Source of the DNA: Burkholderia sp. WSM2232
GTDB taxonomy: Bacteria; Pseudomonadota; Gammaproteobacteria; Burkholderiales; Burkholderiaceae
Assembly: GCF_000472545.1 (NCBI RefSeq)
Contig: NZ_AWZV01000034.1
Span: 1-64,000 of the forward strand
DNA: 64,000 nt
Direction: 5' to 3'
In this document: piece after piece, positions 17,504 to 25,603 of the stretch
Layout: every line of letters starts with the position of its first letter
Numbering within the stretch: position 1 is the stretch's first letter
Translations under genes and position numbers: made by a program
Notes under the pieces: model-generated
What the model was told of the DNA's origin: nothing
Database searches by the model: none
Seen by the model: only the letters and a program-made list of their open reading frames with translations

Positions 17504-18925
17504 ATGCCGATTCAATCGCTCATTGAAGCCGACCGCCAGCATCTGATTCACCCCGTCATCAACTACCGTGCGCACGAGGCGCGCGGCGTCACGGTGCTCG
17601 AATCCGCGAGCGGCGCGTTCCTGCGCGACGCGGCCGGCAACGAACTGCTCGACGCTTTCTCCGGCTTATGGTGCGTGAACGTAGGCTATGGCCAGCAGAG
17701 CATTGTCGAAGCGGCCACCGCGCAAATGAAGAAACTGCCTTATGCCACGAGCTATTTTCACTTCGGCTCGGAGCCCGCCATCGAGCTCGCACAAAAACTC
17801 GTGCAAGTCGCGCCCGCTTCGCTTCAGCATGTGTACTTCACGCTCGGCGGCTCGGATGCGGTGGATTCGGCAATCCGTTTCATCACGCATTACTTCAACG
17901 CGACGGGCCGTGCGTCGAAGAAGCACATTATCGCGTTGCAGCGCGGCTATCACGGCTCGTCGAGCATGGGCGCAGGGCTGACCGCGCTGCCCGCGTTTCA
18001 CCGCAATTTCGATCTGCCGCTGCCGAACCAGCATCACCTGCCCTCGCCGTATGCCTACCGCAATGATTTTGCCGACGACGCCGCGCTGATCGCCGCCTCC
18101 GTCGCCGCGCTCGAAGCAAAGGTCGCGGAACTGGGCGCGGACAACGTCGCAGCGTTTTTCTGCGAACCGATTCAAGGCTCGGGCGGCGTGATCGTGCCGC
18201 CGGTCGGCTGGCTCACGGCGATGCGAGAAAGCTGCCGCAAGCTGGGCATTCTGTTCGTTGCGGACGAAGTGATTACGGGCTTTGGCCGCACCGGTCCGCT
18301 CTTCGCGTGCCAGGGCGAGCGCGTCGAGCCGGACCTCATGACGGTCGCCAAAGGCTTGACCGCAGGCTATGCGCCGATGGGTGCGGTGCTGATGTCCGAC
18401 GAAATCTATCAAGGCATTGCCGACGGCGACGCCGAGGCGATTGTCGGCCACGGTCACACGTACTCGGCGCATCCGGTCAGCGCGGCGATCGGTCTGGAAG
18501 TGCTGCGTCTTTATCACGAAGGCGGTCTGCTCGCGAACGGCGTGGCACGCGCACCGCGTTTCGCCCGCGGTCTGGATGCGCTGCTCGCGCATCCACTGGT
18601 GGGCGACTCGCGTCACCGCGGCCTGCTCGGCGCGCTCGAACTCGTCGCCGACAAGAACACCAAGGCGCAGTTCGACCCGGCGTTGAAACTGTCCGAGCGT
18701 ATAGCCGCGGCCGCGTATCAGAACCGCCTGATTTTCCGTGCGTTCGGCGATAACATTCTCGGCTTTGCGCCCGCGCTCTCGTACACCGAATCGGACTTCG
18801 ACCTGATGTTCGAGCGGCTCGAGAAGACCCTGAACGACGTACTCGCGCAAGCCGAGGTTCGCGCTGCGTTGAACGGCACAACCACGGCCAATCACCAGGT
18901 CAAAACTACTGCCGCTGCATGCTAG
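17504..18925 (+). CDS. Class III PLP aminotransferase (omega-amino acid/putrescine:pyruvate type)
   Basis: A 473-residue fold-type I transaminase. The PLP lysine is Lys283 (TVAKGLTAGYAPMG) and the Asp holding the pyridine nitrogen is Asp254 (FVADEVITGFGRTG). The N-terminus has the DAFSGLWCVNVGYGQ motif found in putrescine/cadaverine:pyruvate (SpuC-like) and beta-alanine:pyruvate aminotransferases. It moves a terminal amino group to pyruvate, giving an aldehyde and alanine. An Lrp-type regulator follows 53 bp downstream. Together with the ALDH and PuuB-like oxidase nearby it suggests a polyamine or diamine theme; the real substrate cannot be read from sequence. Confidence 0.88.
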   Translation: MPIQSLIEADRQHLIHPVINYRAHEARGVTVLESASGAFLRDAAGNELLDAFSGLWCVNVGYGQQSIVEAATAQMKKLPYATSYFHFGSEPAIELAQKLVQVAPASLQHVYFTLGGSDAVDSAIRFITHYFNATGRASKKHIIALQRGYHGSSSMGAGLTALPAFHRNFDLPLPNQHHLPSPYAYRNDFADDAALIAASVAALEAKVAELGADNVAAFFCEPIQGSGGVIVPPVGWLTAMRESCRKLGILFVADEVITGFGRTGPLFACQGERVEPDLMTVAKGLTAGYAPMGAVLMSDEIYQGIADGDAEAIVGHGHTYSAHPVSAAIGLEVLRLYHEGGLLANGVARAPRFARGLDALLAHPLVGDSRHRGLLGALELVADKNTKAQFDPALKLSERIAAAAYQNRLIFRAFGDNILGFAPALSYTESDFDLMFERLEKTLNDVLAQAEVRAALNGTTTANHQVKTTAAAC

Positions 18926-18978
18926 AGTAGAGGGCACCCTCAGTCCCTTTCCTCAACCGCCGGAGCCACAACGTTACG

Positions 18979-19476
18979 ATGAGCAGCGACTGCAAGCTAG
19001 ACCGTATCGACCTGCGCATTCTTTCCCAGTTGCAGAAGAAAGGCCGCATAACCAACGTCGAGCTTGCCGATGCGGTCGGCCTTTCACCCAGCCCTTGCCT
19101 GATTCGCGTGAAGCGGCTGGAGAAGGCGGGCTACATCGTCGGCTACGGCGCGCAGATCCAGCTCGAAAAGCTCGGTGACGTGCAGATCGTTTTCACTGAA
19201 GTCACCCTGGCCGATCATCGGCGGGAAGACTTCATCAAGTTCGTGAATGCGATTCGCGACGTGGATGAAATCGTGGAGTGCCACCTTGCGAGCGGCGGCT
19301 ACGACTACCTGCTCAAGTTCGTCACACGCAGCGTGAGTCACTACCAGAGCATTATTGAAGGCTTGCTGGAACGCGACATTGGCATTGAAAAGTACTTCAG
19401 CTACGTGATCATCAAGTCGCCGTTCGTGAAGAGCCACTATCCGCTGGAAACGCTGTTCTCGCAGAATCATCATTAG
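18979..19476 (+). CDS. Lrp/AsnC family transcriptional regulator
   Basis: A 165-residue regulator. The N-terminal winged HTH (LDRIDLRILSQLQKKGRITN, then ELADAVGLSPSPCLIRVKRLE, about 7-54) is followed by the RAM/AsnC ligand-binding domain (VTLADHRREDFIKF to YVIIKSP). Such proteins form octamers and sense amino acids. Same strand as the aminotransferase, 53 bp downstream, so it likely regulates that gene. The gap between them holds a small GAGGG-CA-CCCTC dyad. Confidence 0.92.
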   Translation: MSSDCKLDRIDLRILSQLQKKGRITNVELADAVGLSPSPCLIRVKRLEKAGYIVGYGAQIQLEKLGDVQIVFTEVTLADHRREDFIKFVNAIRDVDEIVECHLASGGYDYLLKFVTRSVSHYQSIIEGLLERDIGIEKYFSYVIIKSPFVKSHYPLETLFSQNHH

Positions 19477-19511
19477 TCAGGCATTAGTCGGGCATTCACC
19501 ACGCATTAGTC
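19471..19511. repeat. Three copies of the octamer CATTAGTC
   Basis: CATTAGTC occurs at 19471-19478, 19482-19489 and 19504-19511. The first copy contains the TAG stop of the Lrp gene. It may be a small local duplication; no function is evident. Confidence 0.5.
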
Positions 19512-19529
19512 GCGACCAGCAAACCCCAA

Positions 19530-20453
19530 TCACGCGCCCGCCTCAGGCGGGCTCCATTGCGCGAACTCTTCGCTGAGAAAGTCCACGCAAACCCGCACCT
19601 TCGCCGACTGGGCAAGCCGCGCCGGATACACCGCCCAGAGGTTCGCCGGCTGCGTCACCTCGGGCAACACCTGCTGCAACTGGCCGCTTTCCAGGAGCGG
19701 CCGCACGTCCCACATCGAACGCAGCACGATGCCGCGCCCGGCCAGCGCCCATTGCACCGCAACCTCGCCGTGATTGGTGGACAAGGGTCCGGTGACTTTG
19801 ATGGACGCCGCCTCGCCGCGCACGGTCAAACGCCACAAGCCGAATGGATGATCGCGCTCCTTGATCGCGAGACACGCATGCGACGACAGCTCCGCCAGTT
19901 GACGCGGTGCGCCATGCCGCGCGAGATACTCGGGCGACGCGCACAGCACCCGATGATTCGACGCGAGCCGCCGCGCGATCAGATGCGGCGCGATCTCGTC
20001 GCCGATGCGAATGTCCAGGTCGAAGCCTTCGCCGGCCACGTCCACGAGCCGGTCGAACAGGTCGAGCCGCACGCTCAGTTGCGGATAACGTTCGGAAAAA
20101 CGCGCGAGCGCGGGCGCCACGAAGCGCCGGCCAAAACCGAAGCTGCTCGAAATGCGCAGCTTGCCGCCCGGAATGCGACGTGTAGTGGAAACGTCTTCAA
20201 CGAGCTGGTCGACGTCGTCGAGAATTTTTTCGGCCCACGTGTAGACGCGCTCACCCGCCTCGGTAATCGCGACGCGGCGCGTGGACCGATGCAACAAACG
20301 CGTGCCGAGCGTAGTCTCCAGCACATTGATGCGCTTGCTGACATACGCCGCGGACACCTGCAGCGACTCGGCCGCCGCGCTGAAACTGGCTTTGCGCGCG
20401 ACTTCGCAGAACACGCGCAAATCGCCGAGATCGGGTGACGGAACGGCGTTCAT
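19530..20453 (-). CDS. LysR family regulator, DmlR-like
   Basis: A 307-residue LysR-type regulator with N-terminal HTH (LRVFCEVARKASFSAAAESL, VSAAYVSKRINVLE) and a substrate-binding domain from about residue 95. It is divergently transcribed from the tartrate/D-malate dehydrogenase gene, the arrangement of dmlR and dmlA. It probably activates that operon in response to a hydroxy-dicarboxylate. A 17 bp dyad at 20508-20524 lies between them. Confidence 0.9.
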   Translation of the reverse strand: MNAVPSPDLGDLRVFCEVARKASFSAAAESLQVSAAYVSKRINVLETTLGTRLLHRSTRRVAITEAGERVYTWAEKILDDVDQLVEDVSTTRRIPGGKLRISSSFGFGRRFVAPALARFSERYPQLSVRLDLFDRLVDVAGEGFDLDIRIGDEIAPHLIARRLASNHRVLCASPEYLARHGAPRQLAELSSHACLAIKERDHPFGLWRLTVRGEAASIKVTGPLSTNHGEVAVQWALAGRGIVLRSMWDVRPLLESGQLQQVLPEVTQPANLWAVYPARLAQSAKVRVCVDFLSEEFAQWSPPEAGA

Positions 20454-20507
20454 GGCTCGCTTATGTTGCTTAGTGGCGCTCAGTAGCGCTCAAGGGCGCC
20501 CGGATTT

Positions 20508-20524
20508 GTACACGGATCGTGCAC
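20508..20524. promoter_or_regulatory. Imperfect dyad GTACACG-GAT-CGTGCAC, candidate LysR operator
   Basis: Arms match at 6 of 7 positions. The site sits in the 165 bp divergent region, 55 bp before the LysR start and 95 bp before the dehydrogenase start. This is the expected place for a DmlR-type regulator; binding is inferred. Confidence 0.45.
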
Positions 20525-20618
20525 AGTGGCTTAACTAAAGCGATCATTTTAGAGCCAAACAGCAGGAATAAAATAACTGTGATCGAATCAGCAACGGCAT
20601 TTCATGGAGGAGCGCAAC

Positions 20619-21701
20619 ATGTCGAAGAAATATCGGATCGCAGTCATTCCCGGCGACGGCATCGGCGTGGAAGTCATGCCCGAGGCGCTGCGCGTGCTCG
20701 ACGCGGTGAAGACACGCTTTGGCCTCGAGCTCGAGTACCAGCACATCGAGTGGGCAAGCTGCGACTACTACGCGAAGCACCGCCAGATGATGCCGGACGA
20801 CTGGAAGGCGCAACTGCAATCGGCCGACGCGATTCTGTTCGGCGCGGTGGGCTGGCCCGACACCGTGCCCGATCACGTTTCGCTGTGGGGATCGCTGCTC
20901 AAGTTCCGCCGCGAGTTCGATCAGTACATCAACCTGCGCCCGGCGCGGCTCTTTGCCGGCGTGCCTTCGCCGCTGGCGGGCCGCAAGGCCGGCGACATCG
21001 ACTTCTGGATCGTGCGCGAGAATACAGAGGGCGAGTATTCGTCGGTGGGCGGCGTAATGTTCGAAGGCACGGAGCGCGAGTTCGTTTTGCAGGAATCGGT
21101 ATTCACGCGGCACGGCAGTGAACGCGTGCTGAAATTCGCGTTCGACCTCGCGCAACGCCGCGAGCGCAAGAAGATCACGGTGGCCACCAAGAGCAACGGC
21201 ATCGCGATCAGCATGCCGTGGTGGGACAAATGCGCGGCCGGCATCGCGGCGCAGTACCCGGACGTGACGTGGGACAAGCAGCACATCGACATTCTCTGCG
21301 CGCGCTTCGTGCTGAACCCCGACCGCTTCGACGTGGTGGTGGCCACCAATCTGTTCGGCGACATCCTGTCCGACCTCGGTCCGGCATGCACCGGCACCAT
21401 CGGTCTTGCGCCGTCGGGCAATCTGAACCCGGACCGCAAGTTTCCGTCGCTGTTCGAGCCGGTGCACGGCTCGGCGCCGGACATCGCCGGCAAGAACATT
21501 GCGAATCCCATTGCAATGATCTGGTCCGCCGCGATGATGCTCGACTTCCTCGGCAATCACCAAGGCAAGGAGCGCGAGGCGCACGACGCGATTCTGGCCG
21601 CCATCGAAGCGACGCTGATCGAGGGTCCGCATACCGGCGACCTCGGCGGCAAGGCGAACACCACCGAAGTCGGCCAGGCGATTGCAGCGAGGCTCGGCTA
21701 A
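20619..21701 (+). CDS. dmlA: Tartrate dehydrogenase / D-malate dehydrogenase (decarboxylating)
   Basis: A 360-residue NAD-dependent enzyme of the isocitrate/isopropylmalate dehydrogenase family. It has the N-terminal IAVIPGDGIGVEVMPEALRVL, the substrate-binding RENTEGEYSS loop and the metal-binding TNLFGDILSDLGPA. The LWGSLLKFRREFDQYINLRPARL stretch fits the tartrate/D-malate branch (TtuC/DmlA) rather than LeuB or Icd. It converts D-malate to pyruvate and CO2 or oxidises tartrate. A strong GGAGGAG site precedes the ATG at 20619, which is preferred over the upstream ATG at 20604. The next gene starts 2 bp after its stop. Confidence 0.9.
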   Translation: MSKKYRIAVIPGDGIGVEVMPEALRVLDAVKTRFGLELEYQHIEWASCDYYAKHRQMMPDDWKAQLQSADAILFGAVGWPDTVPDHVSLWGSLLKFRREFDQYINLRPARLFAGVPSPLAGRKAGDIDFWIVRENTEGEYSSVGGVMFEGTEREFVLQESVFTRHGSERVLKFAFDLAQRRERKKITVATKSNGIAISMPWWDKCAAGIAAQYPDVTWDKQHIDILCARFVLNPDRFDVVVATNLFGDILSDLGPACTGTIGLAPSGNLNPDRKFPSLFEPVHGSAPDIAGKNIANPIAMIWSAAMMLDFLGNHQGKEREAHDAILAAIEATLIEGPHTGDLGGKANTTEVGQAIAARLG

Positions 21702-21703
21702 GC

Positions 21704-22708
21704 ATGAGCGCGGACACGAACACGAGCATGGAAAGCTATCCGATCGAAGTCGAGTTCCCCGACATTTCGGCGCATGAGCAATCGTCAACGGGCATTGCTT
21801 ACGTTCACTCGTTCGACTCGGGCCTCGCCGGCCCGCACGTCATGATCAACGCGCTTACGCACGGCAACGAGGTGTGCGGCGCGATTGTCGTGGACGACCT
21901 GCTGCGCCGCGGCTTGCGGCCGCGCCGTGGGCGGCTCACGCTCGCGTTTGCCAACGTGGAAGCATACCGGCGTTTCGATTCCGGGAAGCCGGACGCAGCC
22001 CGCTTCGTCGATCAGGATTTCAACCGCGTGTGGACCGCGGCGGTGCTCGACGATGCAGCGCGCCAGTCCAGCGAACTTGCACGCGCCCGGGCGATGCGGC
22101 CGGTAATCGACAGTGTCGACGCGCTGCTCGACCTGCATTCGATGCACGAGAAGAGCAAGCCGCTGATCGTCGCGGGGCCTTTGCAAAAAGGCATCGAACT
22201 TGCCGTGCGGCTCGGCACGCCCGCCACCGTGATCTGCGACGAAGGGCATCCGGAAGGCCGCCGCATGCGCGATTACGAGGGCTTCGGCGACCCGGCGAGC
22301 GCGAAGAACGCATTGCTGATCGAATGCGGACAGCATTGGGAGAAGAGCGCCGTCTCAGTGGCGCGTGACACTACTGCGCGCTTTCTGCTGCTCGCGGGGG
22401 TAGTCGACGAGAGCGATTTGCCAGCGGATTGGCTCGCGCCCTTGCCGCCTGTGCAGCATATCGTGCGGGTCACGCAACCGGTGGTTGCCACGAGCATGGA
22501 TTTCCGCTTTGCGGGGCCTTACACCGGCCTCGAAATCTTTCCCGAAGCGGGCGCCGTGATCGGCTGGTCCAACGGCGAAGCAGTCACCACGCCTTACGAC
22601 GACTGCATGCTCGTCATGCCTTCGTTGCGGCAGTTGCGCCCCGGCGTGACGGTCGTGCGCCTCGGCAAGATCGAGCAGACTATTGACACTTCAACCCGCG
22701 GCCTCTGA
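21704..22708 (+). CDS. Succinylglutamate desuccinylase/aspartoacylase-family zinc hydrolase
   Basis: A 334-residue M14-type metallo-hydrolase. Zinc ligands appear in ALTHGNEVCG (His and Glu, near residue 52) and in DLHSMHE (His, near 143), and a conserved RFVDQDFNRVW lies between them. Family members remove N-acyl groups from amino acids (AstE, aspartoacylase). The start ATG is 2 bp after the dehydrogenase stop, so it is co-translated with that gene. The substrate may be an N-acyl or amide derivative feeding a hydroxy-dicarboxylate into the dehydrogenase; this is inference. Confidence 0.82.
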   Translation: MSADTNTSMESYPIEVEFPDISAHEQSSTGIAYVHSFDSGLAGPHVMINALTHGNEVCGAIVVDDLLRRGLRPRRGRLTLAFANVEAYRRFDSGKPDAARFVDQDFNRVWTAAVLDDAARQSSELARARAMRPVIDSVDALLDLHSMHEKSKPLIVAGPLQKGIELAVRLGTPATVICDEGHPEGRRMRDYEGFGDPASAKNALLIECGQHWEKSAVSVARDTTARFLLLAGVVDESDLPADWLAPLPPVQHIVRVTQPVVATSMDFRFAGPYTGLEIFPEAGAVIGWSNGEAVTTPYDDCMLVMPSLRQLRPGVTVVRLGKIEQTIDTSTRGL

Positions 22709-22748
22709 CCAGGCGCGTGCATTCATATAGTGAAGGGCGAATCAAGCC

Positions 22749-23093
22749 ATGAAGGTTCAACAAATCACACAAAGCGTGAATCTGGACAATCTCGAGGACT
22801 GGGGCACGGCCGGCTTGCCGGGCACCACGCCAATCCGCGTCCGCGGCGTGCAGCGGGTAATCAGGGGCACTAAGGCGATCGACACCGGCATCTTCGAATG
22901 TTCCGCCGGCACGTACCGCCGCTCGGTCAAACAGGCGGAGGTCATGCATATCCTGTCCGGGCGCGGGCGCTTCACGCCAGACAATGAAGAGACAGTTCAT
23001 TTCGCGAGCGGCGACACGCTGTTTTTCGAAGCCAATACCGAGGGCCTGTGGGAAGTGGATGAGACCATGCGCAAGGTCTACGTGATTCTCTGA
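22749..23093 (+). CDS. Cupin-domain protein (DUF861/ureidoglycine aminohydrolase-like)
   Basis: A 114-residue single-domain cupin. The second half carries the cupin core (AEVMHILSGRGRFTPDNEE, then ASGDTLFFEANTEGLWEV). The pattern resembles DUF861 (EutQ-like) cupins, which lack part of the metal-binding histidine set. It is 40 bp after the aspartoacylase-like gene and likely the last gene of this operon. Role unknown; small cupins of this type often accompany organic-acid or amino-acid catabolism. Confidence 0.8.
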   Translation: MKVQQITQSVNLDNLEDWGTAGLPGTTPIRVRGVQRVIRGTKAIDTGIFECSAGTYRRSVKQAEVMHILSGRGRFTPDNEETVHFASGDTLFFEANTEGLWEVDETMRKVYVIL

Positions 23094-23261
23094 CCCCGCC
23101 GTCATTTCAGCCTTACCTCCGCTTTACTTTTTCGTCTGACCCGGCGCGCCCTGGCGCGCTGCGGCTTCTGTTTTTCACTTTCCCTTTTCCGCCTTCCCTT
23201 CTTCGGTCCCATCTCCGTCCCCTCGCCGGCCCATTGTCGCTTTCGACGCAAACTGGCCACG

Positions 23262-23309
23262 GTGTCGGGTAATCCCGCGTTGACCCGTTGCCCCGACACT
23301 CCTTACAGT
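23262..23309 (+). promoter_or_regulatory. Sigma-70-like promoter with inverted repeat around the -35 box
   Basis: TTGACC at 23280-23285 and TACAGT at 23304-23309 are 18 bases apart. The arms GTGTCGGG (23262-23269) and CCCGACAC (23292-23299) flank the -35 element, as a repressor or activator site might. Transcription would begin about 190 bases before the MFS start. Confidence 0.4.
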
Positions 23310-23465
23310 GGCGCCTGTTCGCTATGAGAATCTGAGTTCTATATACGAACACATCGAAATTGATGGCGACGACCTATCCGTCCGCATACCATGAATCATG
23401 CAGCGGCCGGGTGCGAGGCGCAGGCATCGCGCGGCGCCAACGGCGCGCGCCCGTCAGGTAAGACA

Positions 23466-23489
23466 AGGCTCGCTCCGACGAGCCTTTTT
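23466..23489 (+). terminator. Intrinsic terminator in the leader of the MFS gene
   Basis: Perfect 7 bp stem AGGCTCG / CGAGCCT with a 6-base loop, followed directly by a run of five T. It ends 18 bases before the MFS start codon and 5 bases before its ribosome binding site, so it cannot simply be the terminator of the distant cupin gene. It looks like an attenuator. Confidence 0.7.
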
Positions 23490-23507
23490 GCAGTCAGGAG
23501 ACACATC

Positions 23508-24866
23508 ATGAATCGCAGCGACGCTGTGAACGTTCAGACCTTCCTCAATGAGCACCCGTTTTCGCCGTTCCAGTGGCTCGTGTTTTTCATGTGCTTTGTG
23601 ATCGTGCTGCTCGACGGTTTCGACACGGCCGCCATCGGCTTCATTGCCCCGTCGTTGCTGGCTGAGTGGGGCATTACCAAACCGGCGCTCGCACCCGTGC
23701 TGAGCGCGGCGCTGTTTGGGCTCGCCTGCGGCGCGCTGGCCTCAGGGCCGCTGTCCGACCGGCTCGGGCGCCGCTCGATGCTGCTCGGCTCCGTGCTGCT
23801 GTTCGGCGCCGCGTGCCTCGGTTCGGCTTTCTCGGCGAGCATCGAGCAGTTGACGGTGCTGCGCTTCGTCACTGGCGTCGGGCTTGGCGCCGCCATGCCG
23901 AACGCCGTCACGATGATGGGCGAGTACTGTCCGGATAGCCGCCGCGCCACCATCATCAATCTGATGTTTTGCGGCTTTCCGCTTGGCGCGGCATTCGGTG
24001 GCTTCCTCGCCGCGTGGATGATTCCGCATTTCGGCTGGCGCAGCGTGCTGATTCTCGGCGGCATCGCACCGCTCGTGCTGCTCGTGCTGTTGATGGTCAG
24101 CATGCCGGAATCGGTACGCTATATGGTCGCCAACAACAAGCCCGCCGCGCGCATTCGGGCCGCGCTGGCGCGAGTGTCGAGCTCGGCCGCACAGGCAGAA
24201 TCGTTCACGATGACCGAGACTGCGCCGCAAACCGGCGGCAAAGGCGCCGCTGTGGTGGTGTCGCGCGCGTACATCGTAGGCTCGGTGATGTTGTGGATCA
24301 CGTACTTCATGGGTCTCGTCATCTTCTACGCGTCGATCAACTGGATGCCGATTCTGCTGAAGGATGCCGGCCTGACGCCGCAGCGCGCGACGCTAATTTC
24401 CGCATTGTTCCCACTGGGCGGCGTGGGCGCGGTGGTGTGCGGCGTGCTGATGGACCGCTTCAACGCAAACCGGATCATCGCGGCCTGCTATGCGCTGACG
24501 GCGGTAAGCGTCTATCTGATCGGCCAGGCGGCGGGCAATGTCGGCGCGCTGGTGCTGATCGTGTTCGTGGCGGGCGTGCTCATGAACACCGCGCAATCGT
24601 CAATGCCGGCGCTCGCCGCCGCGTTCTACCCGACGCAAGGCCGCGGCACCGGCGTCGCATGGATGCTCGGCATTGGACGATTCGGCGGTATCGCCGGCTC
24701 GTTCCTCGTGGCGGAACTGACGCGCCGTCATTTCACGTTTGCCGGCATCTTCGCGACGATTGCGGTCGCCGGCATCATTGCGTGCATCGCGCTGCTTATC
24801 AAGCAGGCGGCCCGGCCGTATGTGTCCAATACGGCCGTGTCGAAAGCCGAGTCGTTCGGGCATTGA
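23508..24866 (+). CDS. MFS transporter, aromatic acid:H+ symporter (AAHS) type
   Basis: Inner-membrane symporter of 452 residues with 12 predicted helices. It shows the AAHS signature in helix 1 (LLDGFDTAAIGFIAPSL), the loop 2-3 motif GPLSDRLGRRSMLLGS, and the second-half YFMGLVIFYASINWMPILLKDAG. Relatives PcaK, BenK and MhpT import benzoate-type acids. Start at 23508 with CAGGAG upstream. A terminator hairpin sits immediately before the ribosome binding site and another ends the gene at 24896-24918, so it is a single-gene unit. Substrate probably a small aromatic acid. Confidence 0.9.
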   Translation: MNRSDAVNVQTFLNEHPFSPFQWLVFFMCFVIVLLDGFDTAAIGFIAPSLLAEWGITKPALAPVLSAALFGLACGALASGPLSDRLGRRSMLLGSVLLFGAACLGSAFSASIEQLTVLRFVTGVGLGAAMPNAVTMMGEYCPDSRRATIINLMFCGFPLGAAFGGFLAAWMIPHFGWRSVLILGGIAPLVLLVLLMVSMPESVRYMVANNKPAARIRAALARVSSSAAQAESFTMTETAPQTGGKGAAVVVSRAYIVGSVMLWITYFMGLVIFYASINWMPILLKDAGLTPQRATLISALFPLGGVGAVVCGVLMDRFNANRIIAACYALTAVSVYLIGQAAGNVGALVLIVFVAGVLMNTAQSSMPALAAAFYPTQGRGTGVAWMLGIGRFGGIAGSFLVAELTRRHFTFAGIFATIAVAGIIACIALLIKQAARPYVSNTAVSKAESFGH

Positions 24867-24895
24867 GTGCGACGTGGTTTGCGGGTTTGGATGGA

Positions 24896-24918
24896 GCCGC
24901 CTTCGCAGGCGGCTTTTT
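24896..24918 (+). terminator. Intrinsic terminator after the AAHS transporter
   Basis: Stem GCCGCCT / AGGCGGC with loop TCGC followed by TTTTTC, 30 bases after the transporter stop codon. Confidence 0.85.
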
Positions 24919-25000
24919 CTTTGCACGCAAACAAACCGCCAGTTCGGCGCGGGCTCGCGGTTTGCTCAAACGCATACGATCCCACGACCGGAGCACTGAC

Positions 25001-25195
25001 ATGATGCCAACCTCAATCCACCTGACCGCGCCCCTTCACCCCATCGCCGCTTCGTTCATGGCCACGCAAGCAGAACCGCCGGCCGACGAGAACGACGACG
25101 ACCTCGACGACCAACTCGACGAAACCGGCGCCGTCACCAATCGAAGCAACGGCAAGAGCGGCACGAACACAGAAGCGGAGCCAGACAAGAAGTAG
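25001..25195 (+). CDS. Small acidic hypothetical protein
   Basis: A 64-residue reading frame starting ATGATG with GGAG 8 bases upstream. The second half is strongly acidic (ENDDDLDDQLDE around residues 29-40) and ends in a polar tail. No signal peptide, membrane segment or known domain is visible. It stands alone after the transporter terminator. Coding is supported only by the ribosome binding site and composition. Confidence 0.55.
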   Translation: MMPTSIHLTAPLHPIAASFMATQAEPPADENDDDLDDQLDETGAVTNRSNGKSGTNTEAEPDKK

Positions 25196-25282
25196 CCGTC
25201 TTGCAGCGACGAATCGACGCGGGCAGCAATGCTGCGCTGCCGCGTTAAACTGCGGGCTTTGCGCCCAACGGGATTTGTCTTG

Positions 25283-25603
25283 ATGAAACGCGTCGTCATG
25301 TCGGCATTGCTTGCAGCATGCCTTGCGCAAGCGGCCGTTCCAGCCGCAGCACAAACGGTCAGCGAGCAGTGCTTTGCGATTGGAGATATTGCCGGTCAGG
25401 TCGCCTCATGGCGCGCCCACAAAAAGACGAAAGCGCAGGCGCTAGACCAGGCCGCCAGGTACTATCACGACGATGCGGACCGGCGGACCTTTGCTTCCAT
25501 TATCGAAAAGGTCTACGCGCCAGACGCGCCGCGCATGACGCCCGATCAGGCCAGCATGGCGTTTACGTCTGAGTGCGCGAAGGCGCGGAAGCGGCGGGAG
25601 TAG
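25283..25603 (+). CDS. Secreted hypothetical protein, about 106 residues
   Basis: The N-terminus is a classic Sec signal (KRVVMSALLAACLAQAAVPAAAQ, cleavage after AAAQ near residue 24). The mature part is a small helical domain with two cysteines, CFAIGDIAGQV and TSECAKARKRR, that could form a disulphide in the periplasm. The ATG at 25283 follows a weak GGGA site. The function is not recognised. Confidence 0.72.
   Translation: MKRVVMSALLAACLAQAAVPAAAQTVSEQCFAIGDIAGQVASWRAHKKTKAQALDQAARYYHDDADRRTFASIIEKVYAPDAPRMTPDQASMAFTSECAKARKRRE

Larger units (their letters stand above)
23094..23507. other. Intergenic region with promoter, dyad and leader terminator before an MFS gene
   Basis: No gene is supported in these 414 bases. 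The first part (about 23110-23225) is pyrimidine-rich on the plus strand. A promoter-like pair, an overlapping inverted repeat and an intrinsic terminator follow and are listed separately. An in-frame ATG at 23391 would extend the MFS protein but gives a non-membrane, Arg/Ala-rich lead and is not favoured. Confidence 0.6.

Noticed and set aside
19536..19552. Hairpin GCCCGCC-TCA-GGCGGGC as a terminator
   Set aside because: It lies inside the end of the LysR coding sequence and is not followed by a T-run on either strand.
23391..23507. N-terminal extension of the AAHS transporter from an ATG at 23391
   Set aside because: The extra 39 residues are non-hydrophobic and encode the terminator hairpin; the ATG at 23508 has a proper CAGGAG site.
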